Part shown: piece after piece, positions 7,680-16,702 of the stretch
How positions within the stretch are numbered: position 1 is the stretch's first letter
How the letters are laid out: every line of letters begins with the position of its first letter
Origin: Mycolicibacterium peregrinum
Lineage (GTDB): Bacteria > Actinomycetota > Actinomycetes > Mycobacteriales > Mycobacteriaceae
Assembly: GCF_002102345.1 (NCBI RefSeq)
Contig: NZ_LQPP01000005.1
Location: forward strand, 24,768 to 88,767
Reading direction: 5' to 3'
Length of the DNA stretch: 64,000 bases
Program-made: the position numbers and the translations under genes
Notes under the pieces: generated by a model
Databases searched by the model: none
Seen by the model: only the letters and a program-made list of their open reading frames with translations
What the model was told of the DNA's origin: nothing

Positions 7680-10256
7680 TCATGACGGCCCTGCGGTCAT
7701 TTGGTCGGCGGCGACTACCGTGTCATAGAGGCCATAGTGGGAGAGGCCTTCATGGGACTCGATCCCGGTATACGAAAGCGAGGAGTCTTCATAGCGGCGA
7801 AAAGCGAATACTGCCTGGTTCATGTGGGTGGCGTTAAATACCCCGAGATTTACGAGTAGGTGGAAGTCGGAGACGTTCAGCCCGGTAACCGCTTTGAAGA
7901 GGTCAGGCTCGAGCTTGGTGATGACATCTTGAAGTGTGTTCTCGCGGAAATCGGTGAGATACATAAATGCCGGTATGCGAGTGGCGAACTTGATCAGCTT
8001 CTCTTGGATCTGCTTCCGCTTAGACTTGTACTCTTTTTCCTCAGCGGTGAGTTCCGTCTTTTCAGCCTTTGAGAGATTCTCGCCCTTCTCCTTCTTCGTC
8101 TGCTTAACCGCCTCGCTCTTATTGACGACCGTCTCGAAGATGGCGCTCCCAAGCGCGCGGAAACCCTCGATGTTCATCACCGCCGCCATTGCGGCCTCGC
8201 TGTTCATAATTCGACGCAGAGTGTCGTTGTCGACGTTCACGAGGATCGCCGATTCCCACTTTCGCGCGAGCAGAGTAGCGGAGGTGCCAGCCATCGCGAT
8301 GTCGAGGATGCCGCCGGCGTCTACTTGGGTCATATTCGACCCGTCATATGCGAGCACGGGCAGGAAGCTCACCAGCTCCTCTACCGCGTGCTCAGGATTC
8401 GGCGTCTCTGGCGACAGGCCCGCGCCGTAGTCGGCGATCTGGCGCAGGGCACGGGTGGGCGCAAAGTCGAAAACGAAGCAAACAGGCTTCAATACGGCTT
8501 CGGCGTTGGGATCATCACCATCGGGGTTCTTGATCGACCAGGGTGATTGGACCCGGAACGCCGCCTGAAAGTACGTTTCCGGTGAGTTGAGATTGCGCAG
8601 CATGAGGATCGATGCCCACTGTTTGACGGTTACGCCTGTGGTGAGCTTGCCGCATGACAGGGTGATGGTCTTGGTGTCGTGCCCATCACGGATAGCAGCA
8701 CGTACCGGTGGCAGTGCATTCAGTCCGATACCCGCGTGCGATCCGGCCACCCTAAGAACCTGATACTCATGCCAAAACACGTTCTGTGGCTCCGCGAGGA
8801 GATTTGCCATCGCCTCGCATGCGGCGACGTTGGGTAGAAACCAGAACGAGTGCTGCATGTAAGGGAGCAGCCGCGCATCGGAGTAAGGGAAGGGCGGTCG
8901 AGTGCTGCTCTTCAAAGCGCCTACTTGAGTGGGCAAGTGCCCGCCACGGATGATGTCCAACCATTTTTGGACGTCCGTCTTATGGATGAAGTGGGCATCC
9001 TCACCGGAGCCGGTGGCGTCGAAGAAAGCGTTGAGGTCGAACTCATCGAACTCGCCCTGGCGTGCTACCGCGATCAATTCGTCCGGCATTTGGTAAGTGA
9101 GCAGACGCATCTCGGGTAGAGCGCCGTAAGGGTTCCACCGGTCCGGATGATCCCGACTGAACTCTGCTTTGGCGCGTTGCTCGTCGGTGTAGGTCCAGTT
9201 AAAGATCTGTTCTTCTATGAATTCGCCGGTCGCCAGCGCCTTGAACGGTGTGCCGGACAGGTACAGGTAGGCGCGAGTCGTGATCGGGAGGAATGCATCC
9301 TCGTCGTTGCCGAGTTCGTCGAGTTCTTCTTCGAATGAGTCGAGGCTGTCGTTGTACTCCGCGGCGAGCTCCTTTTTCTTGACATTCTCGTCTTCCCCTT
9401 CGAATAGTTCTCTTGCGTTGTCTCGCCAGGCGCCGAAGTGGTATTCGTCGAATATCACCAGGTCCCAGTTAGCGGTGTGCACCCATTCGTTCTTGGGCTT
9501 GATCAGACCAGTCTGGCGATCGCGTCCGAGGAGGTCCTGGAACGAGCCGAAGTACACCAGGGGTTTTGCGGGGTCGGCTGATGCCGGTTCACCGCTGCTA
9601 TCAGCGGAGAAGTACTGCCAGCCCTCGAAATCGGCGTGGGATTCGAGGTCGGTTTGCCAAGCGTCTGCGACCGCCGGCTTGAACGTCACCACCAGGGTGC
9701 GCTTGGCATCAAGGCGCTTCGCCAACTGGTATGCAGCGAAGGTCTTTCCGAACCGCATTTTGGCATTCCACAAAAACCGCGGTACGGCGTTGGGGTCTCC
9801 GGCCCAGATCGACTGGTAGTAGTCGTGGGTTTTATTGACCGCCTGCTCCTGTTCGGGCCGCGGGCGGAACGTTTCATGGTGGGTGCCTGTGAGCTTCTGT
9901 CCTGTGCGGAGTTCCGTAATTGCGGTGAGCACGTCCGCCGGGGTGCAGCGGATCCATTCGCGGGCAGATCCGAAGATCGGATTCTCGAAGCCCTTCTCGA
10001 CGAGCCGTTGGCGTACGTCCGAGTCGCGAAATACGGTGCCGTCGTCTCGCTCGGCCAGCTCGTCGACGTGGAGGGTATACGCCTGCTGCATTTGTCCTTG
10101 GGACTGGCGGATCCGCGCATTTACGTCGGGCTTGGTGGTCTGGCCGACCTTGATGAGGCCGGCGTAACCGCTAGGGGGGTCGTTCGGTGACCAGGCATAT
10201 ATCCGCAGCCGGGCCGCGGGCTTCCCTGGCAGAAGTTCCTCGATCGACTTACGCAT
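7680..10256 (-). CDS. GIY-YIG-like/DEAD-box helicase restriction protein (858 aa)
   Basis: The N-terminus (about 29-105) resembles a T5orf172/GIY-YIG nuclease domain: YAGLIKVGQT, R49 in NARIRQ and E100 in the REWI position. Superfamily 2 helicase motifs follow: Walker A-type NAKMRFGKTFAAY with K171, DEYH at 270-273, and an ETYFQAAFRVQSP motif VI typical of type III/ISP-like restriction translocases. The C-terminal about 200 residues contain a Lys/Glu-rich coiled-coil-like stretch (KQTKKEKGENLSKAEK). The start overlaps the methylase stop by 8 nt, so it is last of a three-gene restriction operon. Likely role: ATP-driven translocation and cleavage of unmodified DNA; inferred, not proven. Confidence 0.88.
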   Translation of the reverse strand: MRKSIEELLPGKPAARLRIYAWSPNDPPSGYAGLIKVGQTTKPDVNARIRQSQGQMQQAYTLHVDELAERDDGTVFRDSDVRQRLVEKGFENPIFGSAREWIRCTPADVLTAITELRTGQKLTGTHHETFRPRPEQEQAVNKTHDYYQSIWAGDPNAVPRFLWNAKMRFGKTFAAYQLAKRLDAKRTLVVTFKPAVADAWQTDLESHADFEGWQYFSADSSGEPASADPAKPLVYFGSFQDLLGRDRQTGLIKPKNEWVHTANWDLVIFDEYHFGAWRDNARELFEGEDENVKKKELAAEYNDSLDSFEEELDELGNDEDAFLPITTRAYLYLSGTPFKALATGEFIEEQIFNWTYTDEQRAKAEFSRDHPDRWNPYGALPEMRLLTYQMPDELIAVARQGEFDEFDLNAFFDATGSGEDAHFIHKTDVQKWLDIIRGGHLPTQVGALKSSTRPPFPYSDARLLPYMQHSFWFLPNVAACEAMANLLAEPQNVFWHEYQVLRVAGSHAGIGLNALPPVRAAIRDGHDTKTITLSCGKLTTGVTVKQWASILMLRNLNSPETYFQAAFRVQSPWSIKNPDGDDPNAEAVLKPVCFVFDFAPTRALRQIADYGAGLSPETPNPEHAVEELVSFLPVLAYDGSNMTQVDAGGILDIAMAGTSATLLARKWESAILVNVDNDTLRRIMNSEAAMAAVMNIEGFRALGSAIFETVVNKSEAVKQTKKEKGENLSKAEKTELTAEEKEYKSKRKQIQEKLIKFATRIPAFMYLTDFRENTLQDVITKLEPDLFKAVTGLNVSDFHLLVNLGVFNATHMNQAVFAFRRYEDSSLSYTGIESHEGLSHYGLYDTVVAADQMTAGPS

Positions 10257-11916
10257 CGGCGTCCTCGGCGTCGCTGACGTCTTCGCCGTCGTTGGAGTCG
10301 TTGTGCTCAGCGACCTGGGACTCGATGAACGCGATCTCCTTCGGAGTCAGGCCGTAGCGTTCGTAGAGCAGCGCATCGGTCCACTCGCGGTCGAGCGGAA
10401 TATCCGGTACGAATGAGTACACGTCGCGCGTCGCGTGCTGCGTCGACTTGCGCAAGGACACGAGAAAGCGCACCAAGCGGGTGCGGAGGTATCCCGCATA
10501 CCGGGAGGCTTCCGTCTCAGTGGTAAACCTTCCTGCCACCAGATATGTCTCGCTGCACGCCGTTCCAGGCCCGGCGAGAATGGGTTTCGACAAGAACTTT
10601 GTTTCGACGGCCGCGCTTGTACCTTGGACTGCCGTCATTAAGATTTTCCACTCGTCGATCCATGCGTCATTCTGAGGAATTTCGCTTCGGTTTACCCATG
10701 AGATTCTGCGCGATCCAAACAGCTGGACAGGCTGATTGAGGCCCCGCGGAGTGGCCTTCCCGTGAAAGTTGGTCGGGAGGCCGAAAGGCTTCCGACTAGA
10801 TACACGCATTTCCAGCGACGGCTCCTTCTTCGCTCGCACCTTCTCGAGGATCGGGACAGCTTCATTGCGCCGGATAAGGACGTCGTAAGTATCGAGATAG
10901 CGGGCGACCGGTTCGCCGACTGGTTTTCCATCCCACATCGTTTGGACGGTGCATGGTCCGTCGTATTCGCGGTCCCATAGGAAGTACGAGACCCCGCCTC
11001 TGATCTTGACCCCGGGGAATGCCTCGTAGAGCTTGGGATAGTCCACGATCTCGCGCAGCCTGTGGTCACTGAGCATCGACTTCCGATAGACGTCGAGTCC
11101 TTTGCCACCTGCGAACCACCGCGACGGCGTGACGAAGACTGCGAACCGCGGATCTAGGCCTAGGGCCTTTTCGACGAACATCTGGTAGATCGGGGCAGCC
11201 GACGTGCCATATCCACCATCGCTCAGCTGATACGGGGGGTTGCCGATGATGACGTCGAATTGCATTGCTTCTCCAAATATCTCGGCGATCCGAGCCTTGA
11301 TGTCGTCGGTGTGAACGAACGCGTAGGCGTGCGTTTCGAGGTCCTCGTCGCGTGCGTAGTTTTCTTCGCTGGCGCCGCAGTAGGTGCACCTGCGCTTGGT
11401 ATAGATGGCAATTTCGTCGCCGGTGAGTGGATCGACTCGGAACTCCCGTGTGCCGCCAGCCCAGGTGTGCTCGGTTCGTTCGAACCAGACATTGCCGTCT
11501 TCAGTGTCGAAGGATTTGGCTATGGAGTGCGGGCCGTTGGCGTATTTCGAGCAGTAGACGCTGCGGCGGGCAAGCATACCTGTCAGCCGGGTGATCGCTA
11601 TGGCATAGACCTGCTTGCTGAGGATGTGGTCGACGCGCTCGTTGAGGTCTGGAATTTGGTTGGCGAGACCGTCGGTGAGGCGCCGGACGATCTCGCGGAG
11701 GAACACTCCAGACTTTGTGAACGGGTCGAGGAACTTTACGTTCGGGTTGGCCCAGAGGTCGGCGCCGGCGTTTGTCTGGGCCCACGATCTCGCCAGAAGA
11801 TCTAGCATGGCGTTAGCCATCTCGGGCGGGGTGAATACCTCGTCGTTGGAGAGGTTGGCGATGCAGGTCAGAACATCTGGATTGTGGCCCCGCAGAGTAA
11901 AGGCGGCCTGGCTCAT
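10249..11916 (-). CDS. Eco57I-type N6-adenine DNA methylase subunit with NPPY (555 aa)
   Basis: Contains the amino-methylase motif IV NPPY at 226-229 within FDVIIGNPPYQLS, an N-terminal EVFTP motif (26-30), and a degenerate SAM motif I, FLDPFTKSGVFLRE at 63-75, lacking the normal GxG. A small CxxC (C177, C180 in CTYCGASEENYARDEDLETHAY) may bind zinc. The C-terminal half (about 330-540) is probably the target-recognition region. It overlaps the upstream small methylase gene by 4 nt (ATGA) and the downstream helicase gene by 8 nt. It probably works with the small subunit to form one active methylase. Confidence 0.88.
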   Translation of the reverse strand: MSQAAFTLRGHNPDVLTCIANLSNDEVFTPPEMANAMLDLLARSWAQTNAGADLWANPNVKFLDPFTKSGVFLREIVRRLTDGLANQIPDLNERVDHILSKQVYAIAITRLTGMLARRSVYCSKYANGPHSIAKSFDTEDGNVWFERTEHTWAGGTREFRVDPLTGDEIAIYTKRRCTYCGASEENYARDEDLETHAYAFVHTDDIKARIAEIFGEAMQFDVIIGNPPYQLSDGGYGTSAAPIYQMFVEKALGLDPRFAVFVTPSRWFAGGKGLDVYRKSMLSDHRLREIVDYPKLYEAFPGVKIRGGVSYFLWDREYDGPCTVQTMWDGKPVGEPVARYLDTYDVLIRRNEAVPILEKVRAKKEPSLEMRVSSRKPFGLPTNFHGKATPRGLNQPVQLFGSRRISWVNRSEIPQNDAWIDEWKILMTAVQGTSAAVETKFLSKPILAGPGTACSETYLVAGRFTTETEASRYAGYLRTRLVRFLVSLRKSTQHATRDVYSFVPDIPLDREWTDALLYERYGLTPKEIAFIESQVAEHNDSNDGEDVSDAEDADA

Positions 11917-12602
11917 TCGTTTGCCTGCTTGGCGATCTGGTCGACTGTCATGATCGGGTATGTCTTAACGGGGGTGAACAGGTCTTCTTCCTCCAGTTCA
12001 CCGAAGAGCGTTCCTTCGTAGGAGGCGCGCTGGGTGAGTGCGTCATAACGAAAGTCCCGGCGCTGAAACATGCCCTTACCTAGGTAGCCCCACTCGGGGA
12101 ACGTGATTGGACCACCCGCTAGGTCGGTCATAGTCAGAGCGTCACCTTGGACGATATTTGCCGCGAGAACCACGACGGCGGCCCGCGCCCAGTCGTCTTC
12201 GTTGCCGACTCCCAAGAAGCTGCTGAAAACAGCTGCGAGATTATTGCGGCATTCCTGTGCGTTGTCGGCGAGCAGCTCTATGCCGTAGGTGCACATCAGC
12301 GAAAACAATGCGTAGTGACGCTTCTCGAATTCGCTTTTCCCGTACCGGGACTGTACCGACGCGAACTTGCGAACGAGGATAGGGATGAGAAAGTTGCCCG
12401 CGCCGCATGCGGGTTCAAGCACCCTTGAGTCGATCCGCTCGGATTCGTGCTTTACAAGGTCGAGCATTGCCTCCACCATCCACCCTGGGGTGAACACCTC
12501 ACCATGGTCAGCAACGCGTTGTTTGGATTTGACCAGCTGCTCGGCCACTGCCAAGGGGATCGTTACAGTTGCTGCTCCGGCAGTTGGACCGTGTACGTTC
12601 AC
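11913..12602 (-). CDS. small DNA methylase subunit with SAM motif I, no NPPY (229 aa)
   Basis: Begins with a helical region and the GEVFTP motif (34-39) seen in N6-adenine methylases, followed by a perfect SAM-binding motif I, LEPACGAGNFL (62-72), a motif II-like YGIELL and a motif III-like NIVQGDAL. The protein ends soon after, and an NPPY motif is absent. The following gene has NPPY but a poor motif I, so the two look complementary. First gene of the restriction operon; divergent from the DUF262 gene across about 110 nt that must hold both promoters. Confidence 0.86.
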   Translation of the reverse strand: MNVHGPTAGAATVTIPLAVAEQLVKSKQRVADHGEVFTPGWMVEAMLDLVKHESERIDSRVLEPACGAGNFLIPILVRKFASVQSRYGKSEFEKRHYALFSLMCTYGIELLADNAQECRNNLAAVFSSFLGVGNEDDWARAAVVVLAANIVQGDALTMTDLAGGPITFPEWGYLGKGMFQRRDFRYDALTQRASYEGTLFGELEEEDLFTPVKTYPIMTVDQIAKQANE

Positions 12603-12713
12603 CCGCCGAGCCTACGAGAATGTGTCCTCGGCAGCGCCGCCATCGTCGAACGTGTCCGGATCCGGAGGCGTTCGCATGCCGTATCCACGGTGCACCTGAC
12701 TATCCTGCGTTAG

Positions 12714-14792
12714 ATGCGTGCCAAGGAGGGGACCTTCCGCGATCTGATGACGCAGGACCGCCAGTTTCAGGTGCCGCTGTACCAGCGGCACTATCGCTGG
12801 AAGACAGGTCAGCAAGAAGATCTGTGGCAAGACATCGCCGAACAGGACCGCGCGTTGGCGGACGGGAGCGCCATCCCGAAGCACTTCATCGGCAGCATCG
12901 TGGCGGTCGAGAAGGCCGCCGACCCGCTACATGATTTCCGCGAGTTTCGCGTCGTCGACGGTCAGCAGCGTCTGACCACATTGTCGGTCGCGCTCGCAGC
13001 TTTGCGCGATGTTGCGGCACTTGATGATGCCGAGCAGTTCGACCGCCTGAACAAGAAGTACCTAATCAACGACACGGAGCCCAAGGGCTCGGCCAGGTGG
13101 GCGCGTCTCGTACCGGGCGATGAGGATGCTGCTCCGTACTGGACGGTACTGACCGATCCAGCAAACATGTCCGGACATAGCGCGATCGTGAACGCTTACC
13201 GATTTTTCCAGCGCAAGATCAGCGCTCTCCGCGAAGCTGGGGAACTTGTCCCAGAACGGCTCGCGACGACGATCGGTGACCGGTTGGCGCTCGTCTTCGT
13301 GACTGTTTCCGAGGGCGAGCGACCCCACAAGATCTTCGAGTCGATAAATGCGACGGGTGTCGGACTGACGCAATCCGACCTGTTGCGCAATTACCTGTTC
13401 ATGGCGTTGGGGCCGCGCTCGAACACGGTCTACACCCAGCACTGGCGTCCTCTCGAGAAGGCGCTGGGAGTGGAGGGCCTGGAGGGGCTTGTTCGGGATG
13501 ATCTCCAGTCGATGGGGGATTTTGTCAAGCAAGGCGATGTATACCGAGCGGCGCGAAGTCGCCTCGAACCGTCAGCAGCGAATCTCGATTTCCTCGAAGA
13601 TCACGTCAAGAGACTCGCGCGACGAGGTGCCTACTACTCGCTGTTCCTGCAACCGGCAGACCCGAACAACACGGCATCTGATCTCGGTCTCAGCAAGAAG
13701 GCGTTAGGGCATTTGGCTTTCTTGCGTGGCTGGGGCGCCAGCACAACTTATCCGTTGCTGTTGCACATCTATGCCGAGGTCGACGCCGGACGCGCAACCA
13801 CCGCGCAAGCTGAGTCTTGCCTAGAAGCCATCGAGTCGTTCGTCGTTAGGCGCTACGTCGTCGATGTACCGACGAACGTCTTGAACCGTCTCTTCATTGC
13901 CGTGATCGGCAATCTTCCGCAGGGTGAGCCGATTGACGTGGCCCTGCGTCGAGAGCTGTCACGGGACAAACGGTGGCCCGACGACGAGCGTGTCCGCGAC
14001 GGGATCGCCACCGTGCACTACTACTCAAATGGGCGAGCGCACCAGCAGCGGTTAGTTCTGCAGCGGCTGGAATCGCATCTGCGAGCCGAGGTCGATCTCG
14101 ACTTCGACTCTGCCAAGCTCTCGATCGAACACGTCATGCCACAGACGCTCAGTGAGGGCTGGAAGAAGCAGCTGGTTGACGCCGGCCACGATCCGCGCGA
14201 GGTCTTTGAGCGACTCGGCCATACTCTCGGGAATCTGACGCTGACGGCATGGAACTCGAAACTCTCGAATCAGCTTTTCGAGCGCAAGCAGGAGATTTTG
14301 CAGGATTCCGACCTTAAGCTGAACGAGCATCTCGCTGCCGCTTCCCAGTGGGGAGTCGACGAAATTCAGAAGCGTTCGCAGGTGCTCGCCGACGCTGCGA
14401 TCGCGCTCTGGTCGGCCCCTGTGCCGGGGGTGGTAACGGCGCACTCTGGGTTCGACTGGACACGGGTCGACGACGCCGTTGCAGCGCTGCCAGCAGGCTC
14501 GTGGACCTCCTACGGTGACCTTGCCGAATTAGTAGGCACGGCGGCACAGCCAACGGCCAATCACATCGCCCACGACCCAGCGGTGACGAACGCCTACCGT
14601 GTCCTCAGCAGCGATGGGTCCATCAGTTTCAAATTCCAGTGGCATGACCCGGCCGACACCCGAGATCCGATGGAAATTCTGATCGGCGAGGGGATCGAGT
14701 TCGACGACAACGACAAGGCCTCGCAGGCACAACGCCTGGGTCCTCCTGAGCTCGAAGCTCTGCTCGACAACGTGCTGACCGAAGTGCAATGA
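12714..14792 (+). CDS. GmrSD-type DUF262-DUF1524 protein with alkyltransferase-like C-terminus (692 aa)
   Basis: The N-terminal DUF262 (GmrS-like) domain has FQVPLYQRHYRW (18-29) and the nucleotide-binding VVDGQQRLTTL (80-90), with FESINATGVGLTQSDLLRN further on. The middle DUF1524 (GmrD-like, HNH-type) nuclease has SIEHVMPQTL with H473 and LGNLTLTAWNSKLSN about 30 residues later. An extra C-terminal domain (about 580-690) reads ALPAGSWTSYGDLAELVGT..., like the DNA-binding winged helix of O6-alkylguanine transferase and alkyltransferase-like proteins, without a PCHR cysteine. GmrSD relatives cleave modified DNA (type IV restriction); the added domain may recognise altered bases. Divergent from the methylase operon. 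Confidence 0.9.
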   Translation: MRAKEGTFRDLMTQDRQFQVPLYQRHYRWKTGQQEDLWQDIAEQDRALADGSAIPKHFIGSIVAVEKAADPLHDFREFRVVDGQQRLTTLSVALAALRDVAALDDAEQFDRLNKKYLINDTEPKGSARWARLVPGDEDAAPYWTVLTDPANMSGHSAIVNAYRFFQRKISALREAGELVPERLATTIGDRLALVFVTVSEGERPHKIFESINATGVGLTQSDLLRNYLFMALGPRSNTVYTQHWRPLEKALGVEGLEGLVRDDLQSMGDFVKQGDVYRAARSRLEPSAANLDFLEDHVKRLARRGAYYSLFLQPADPNNTASDLGLSKKALGHLAFLRGWGASTTYPLLLHIYAEVDAGRATTAQAESCLEAIESFVVRRYVVDVPTNVLNRLFIAVIGNLPQGEPIDVALRRELSRDKRWPDDERVRDGIATVHYYSNGRAHQQRLVLQRLESHLRAEVDLDFDSAKLSIEHVMPQTLSEGWKKQLVDAGHDPREVFERLGHTLGNLTLTAWNSKLSNQLFERKQEILQDSDLKLNEHLAAASQWGVDEIQKRSQVLADAAIALWSAPVPGVVTAHSGFDWTRVDDAVAALPAGSWTSYGDLAELVGTAAQPTANHIAHDPAVTNAYRVLSSDGSISFKFQWHDPADTRDPMEILIGEGIEFDDNDKASQAQRLGPPELEALLDNVLTEVQ

Positions 14793-14940
14793 TCCGGCGC
14801 CCCCGGACCGATCGTTGAGACATGACGTGCAAACGTCACTCGCCATCCTCGCGCAATACATCAGGTAGGACGGGTGTCCGCGGGAGCGAGGCAGCTCATA
14901 GTCTCGGGCAGGAAGGTCGCGCACTGGCTGCACATCGGTT

Positions 14941-16332
14941 TCAGAACGAGTGCACACGTTCAATACTGACGAACATGCCGCGGCCGCTGGCAGTATTGGT
15001 GAAACGGGTTCCGTCCGCGCTCGCCTCGATGTTCCAACCGTTGAAATGTTCCACGGTCCCGTAAGCCAGCATGACGTCTTGATTCGGATCTGCGCCGCCG
15101 ATGTTTCCTTCGGCCCAAGCGAATGCGCCGCTAAAATCCACGGTTGCGAGATTCCAGTGCGCTGCTCCGCCGGTGCTGACAGGTGCCTGCGGAAAACCGT
15201 AAGCCGAGTTGCGCTCGCACGCAACAGATTCTTGGGAAATGGCACATCGAACCTGCCGAGACCGGGTGATCACGTACTGCGTTTGTGGTTGAACAGAGGG
15301 CACCGGCGCCGACGGGTGATCACGCTGCCAGAGCTCAACAGCCGGCTCGATGAAGGTTTGTTTTGCCGTGATGATTGTCAGCCCATCGCCACGCACTTGG
15401 TACCGCGTTCCGTCAACGGTATTGACGGCGTCGAAGCCCCCAGGAACTTCAATGACGTCAGTCAGGGCAATTGAGGCTCCGTCGCTAAGACGGCTTCCAC
15501 GGTAGTAGTAATTAGAGCCCCGAAGGCAGACGACAAGGGCCGAATCTGAGGTAATCTGCGCGAGCTTTAGCTCATCCGCTGGTTCACAGCGGGCACCGGG
15601 GTGCTCGCGAAAGCCGCTTGCGTCCATGCCTACTAGAGGTTGCGGTATCTCGGGAGAAGGGGTCGGTTTGTCGATTTGAGGTACGGGCTGCCAGATCGGA
15701 GCTTCAGGTGTCTCACGAGCGGGTGTATTCCAGCGGCAATCTTGCCCGCGAACCGGGAAGATATTCGGCACCGAATCAACGCGTCCTGCCACCATCTGGA
15801 CGATCTGAACATCGGCTTTGAATTCGCCCTCGCCAAGAAACGTCGGCTGGTTACTGAGGTCGAGGCGCAAAGTGAGAATGCGCCCCTCGGTCGCGACAGA
15901 GGTCAAGACATCGGGGTTCGCAGAGTCGAAGTCAGACACGTCCGCGTACCAGCCTTGTCCGATGCTTGGTCGCGGGCCAGAGATCGCCACTACACCGTTC
16001 GCGTGGTGGGGCTCTATTAGGTAGTCGGTCAGGATGCTGCCGGGGGCATCCGTCGGCCCGAACTCGTTCCGAGCGACACCCGGTTCCGGCGGAATCTGAA
16101 AGTTGAACTCGACGTCAAGCTGCAGCTGATTCGAGCCGACGTGGGACAGCATGATCTCGCGGACAAGCCCCGATCCGGGCGGATCCGCAGCTCGATCCGC
16201 TGGGTCTAATGCGCAACCCATCGTGTGCGGAAGCGCGCCCCATCGCACCGAATCTTGACCGCCTCCGAGCCCGCACCCAGCTGTCGCCAGGCTTAAAGCG
16301 AGGCTCCCAATACCGATTACAAGCCGCTTCAC
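14941..16332 (-). CDS. lipoprotein of unknown function (463 aa)
   Basis: The chosen GTG start at 16332 gives MKRLVIGIGSLALSLATAGC, a compact signal peptide with a lipobox ending at Cys20; a longer frame to 16413 would bury this signal. Two extracellular beta-rich halves are joined by a Pro-rich linker (TPSPEIPQPLVG, about residue 250). Mycobacterial lipoproteins of the Lpp/Lpq kind have this form. The final part (NPNQDVMLAYGTVEHFNGWNIEA-like region) suggests a ligand-binding sandwich, but I do not recognise a family. It stands alone between the restriction block and the MmpL gene, pointing to the cell envelope. Confidence 0.78.
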   Translation of the reverse strand: MKRLVIGIGSLALSLATAGCGLGGGQDSVRWGALPHTMGCALDPADRAADPPGSGLVREIMLSHVGSNQLQLDVEFNFQIPPEPGVARNEFGPTDAPGSILTDYLIEPHHANGVVAISGPRPSIGQGWYADVSDFDSANPDVLTSVATEGRILTLRLDLSNQPTFLGEGEFKADVQIVQMVAGRVDSVPNIFPVRGQDCRWNTPARETPEAPIWQPVPQIDKPTPSPEIPQPLVGMDASGFREHPGARCEPADELKLAQITSDSALVVCLRGSNYYYRGSRLSDGASIALTDVIEVPGGFDAVNTVDGTRYQVRGDGLTIITAKQTFIEPAVELWQRDHPSAPVPSVQPQTQYVITRSRQVRCAISQESVACERNSAYGFPQAPVSTGGAAHWNLATVDFSGAFAWAEGNIGGADPNQDVMLAYGTVEHFNGWNIEASADGTRFTNTASGRGMFVSIERVHSF

Positions 16333-16702
16333 CTTGCCAACCCCCGGCACTCGCCTAAGCCCCGTAACTACCGCGGGCAAGGCCCGAGGTGGACACATCG
16401 ACGAGCGTAACAACGGAGACCGAGGAGCAGCCCCTATCGCAAGTGAAAGCGACTGAAGATGGGCCTCTGCCGACGACCACTTCGGCGTGTATCCGGTCGG
16501 TTGTTCTGCGGAGATGTCCTAGCCCCTGAGGACCGTTGTAATCGCCGGAATGTCGCTTTTACCTTGGGCGCAAACGTGGCAATTCCGAATTTCGTCCGTC
16601 GTTAACCGACGGATCATACCGGCGCAGGGGTCGTATTCATTCGGGGTGAATACGCCTTCACGCTGGTCGGCATGTAGCGCCGGGTATTGCTCTGTTCGCT
16701 TT
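16333..16702. other. intergenic region upstream of lipoprotein and downstream of mmpL
   Basis: About 370 bases. The right side follows the stop of the MmpL gene; the left side must hold the lipoprotein promoter. I see no convincing gene, RNA or long inverted repeat here. Confidence 0.4.
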
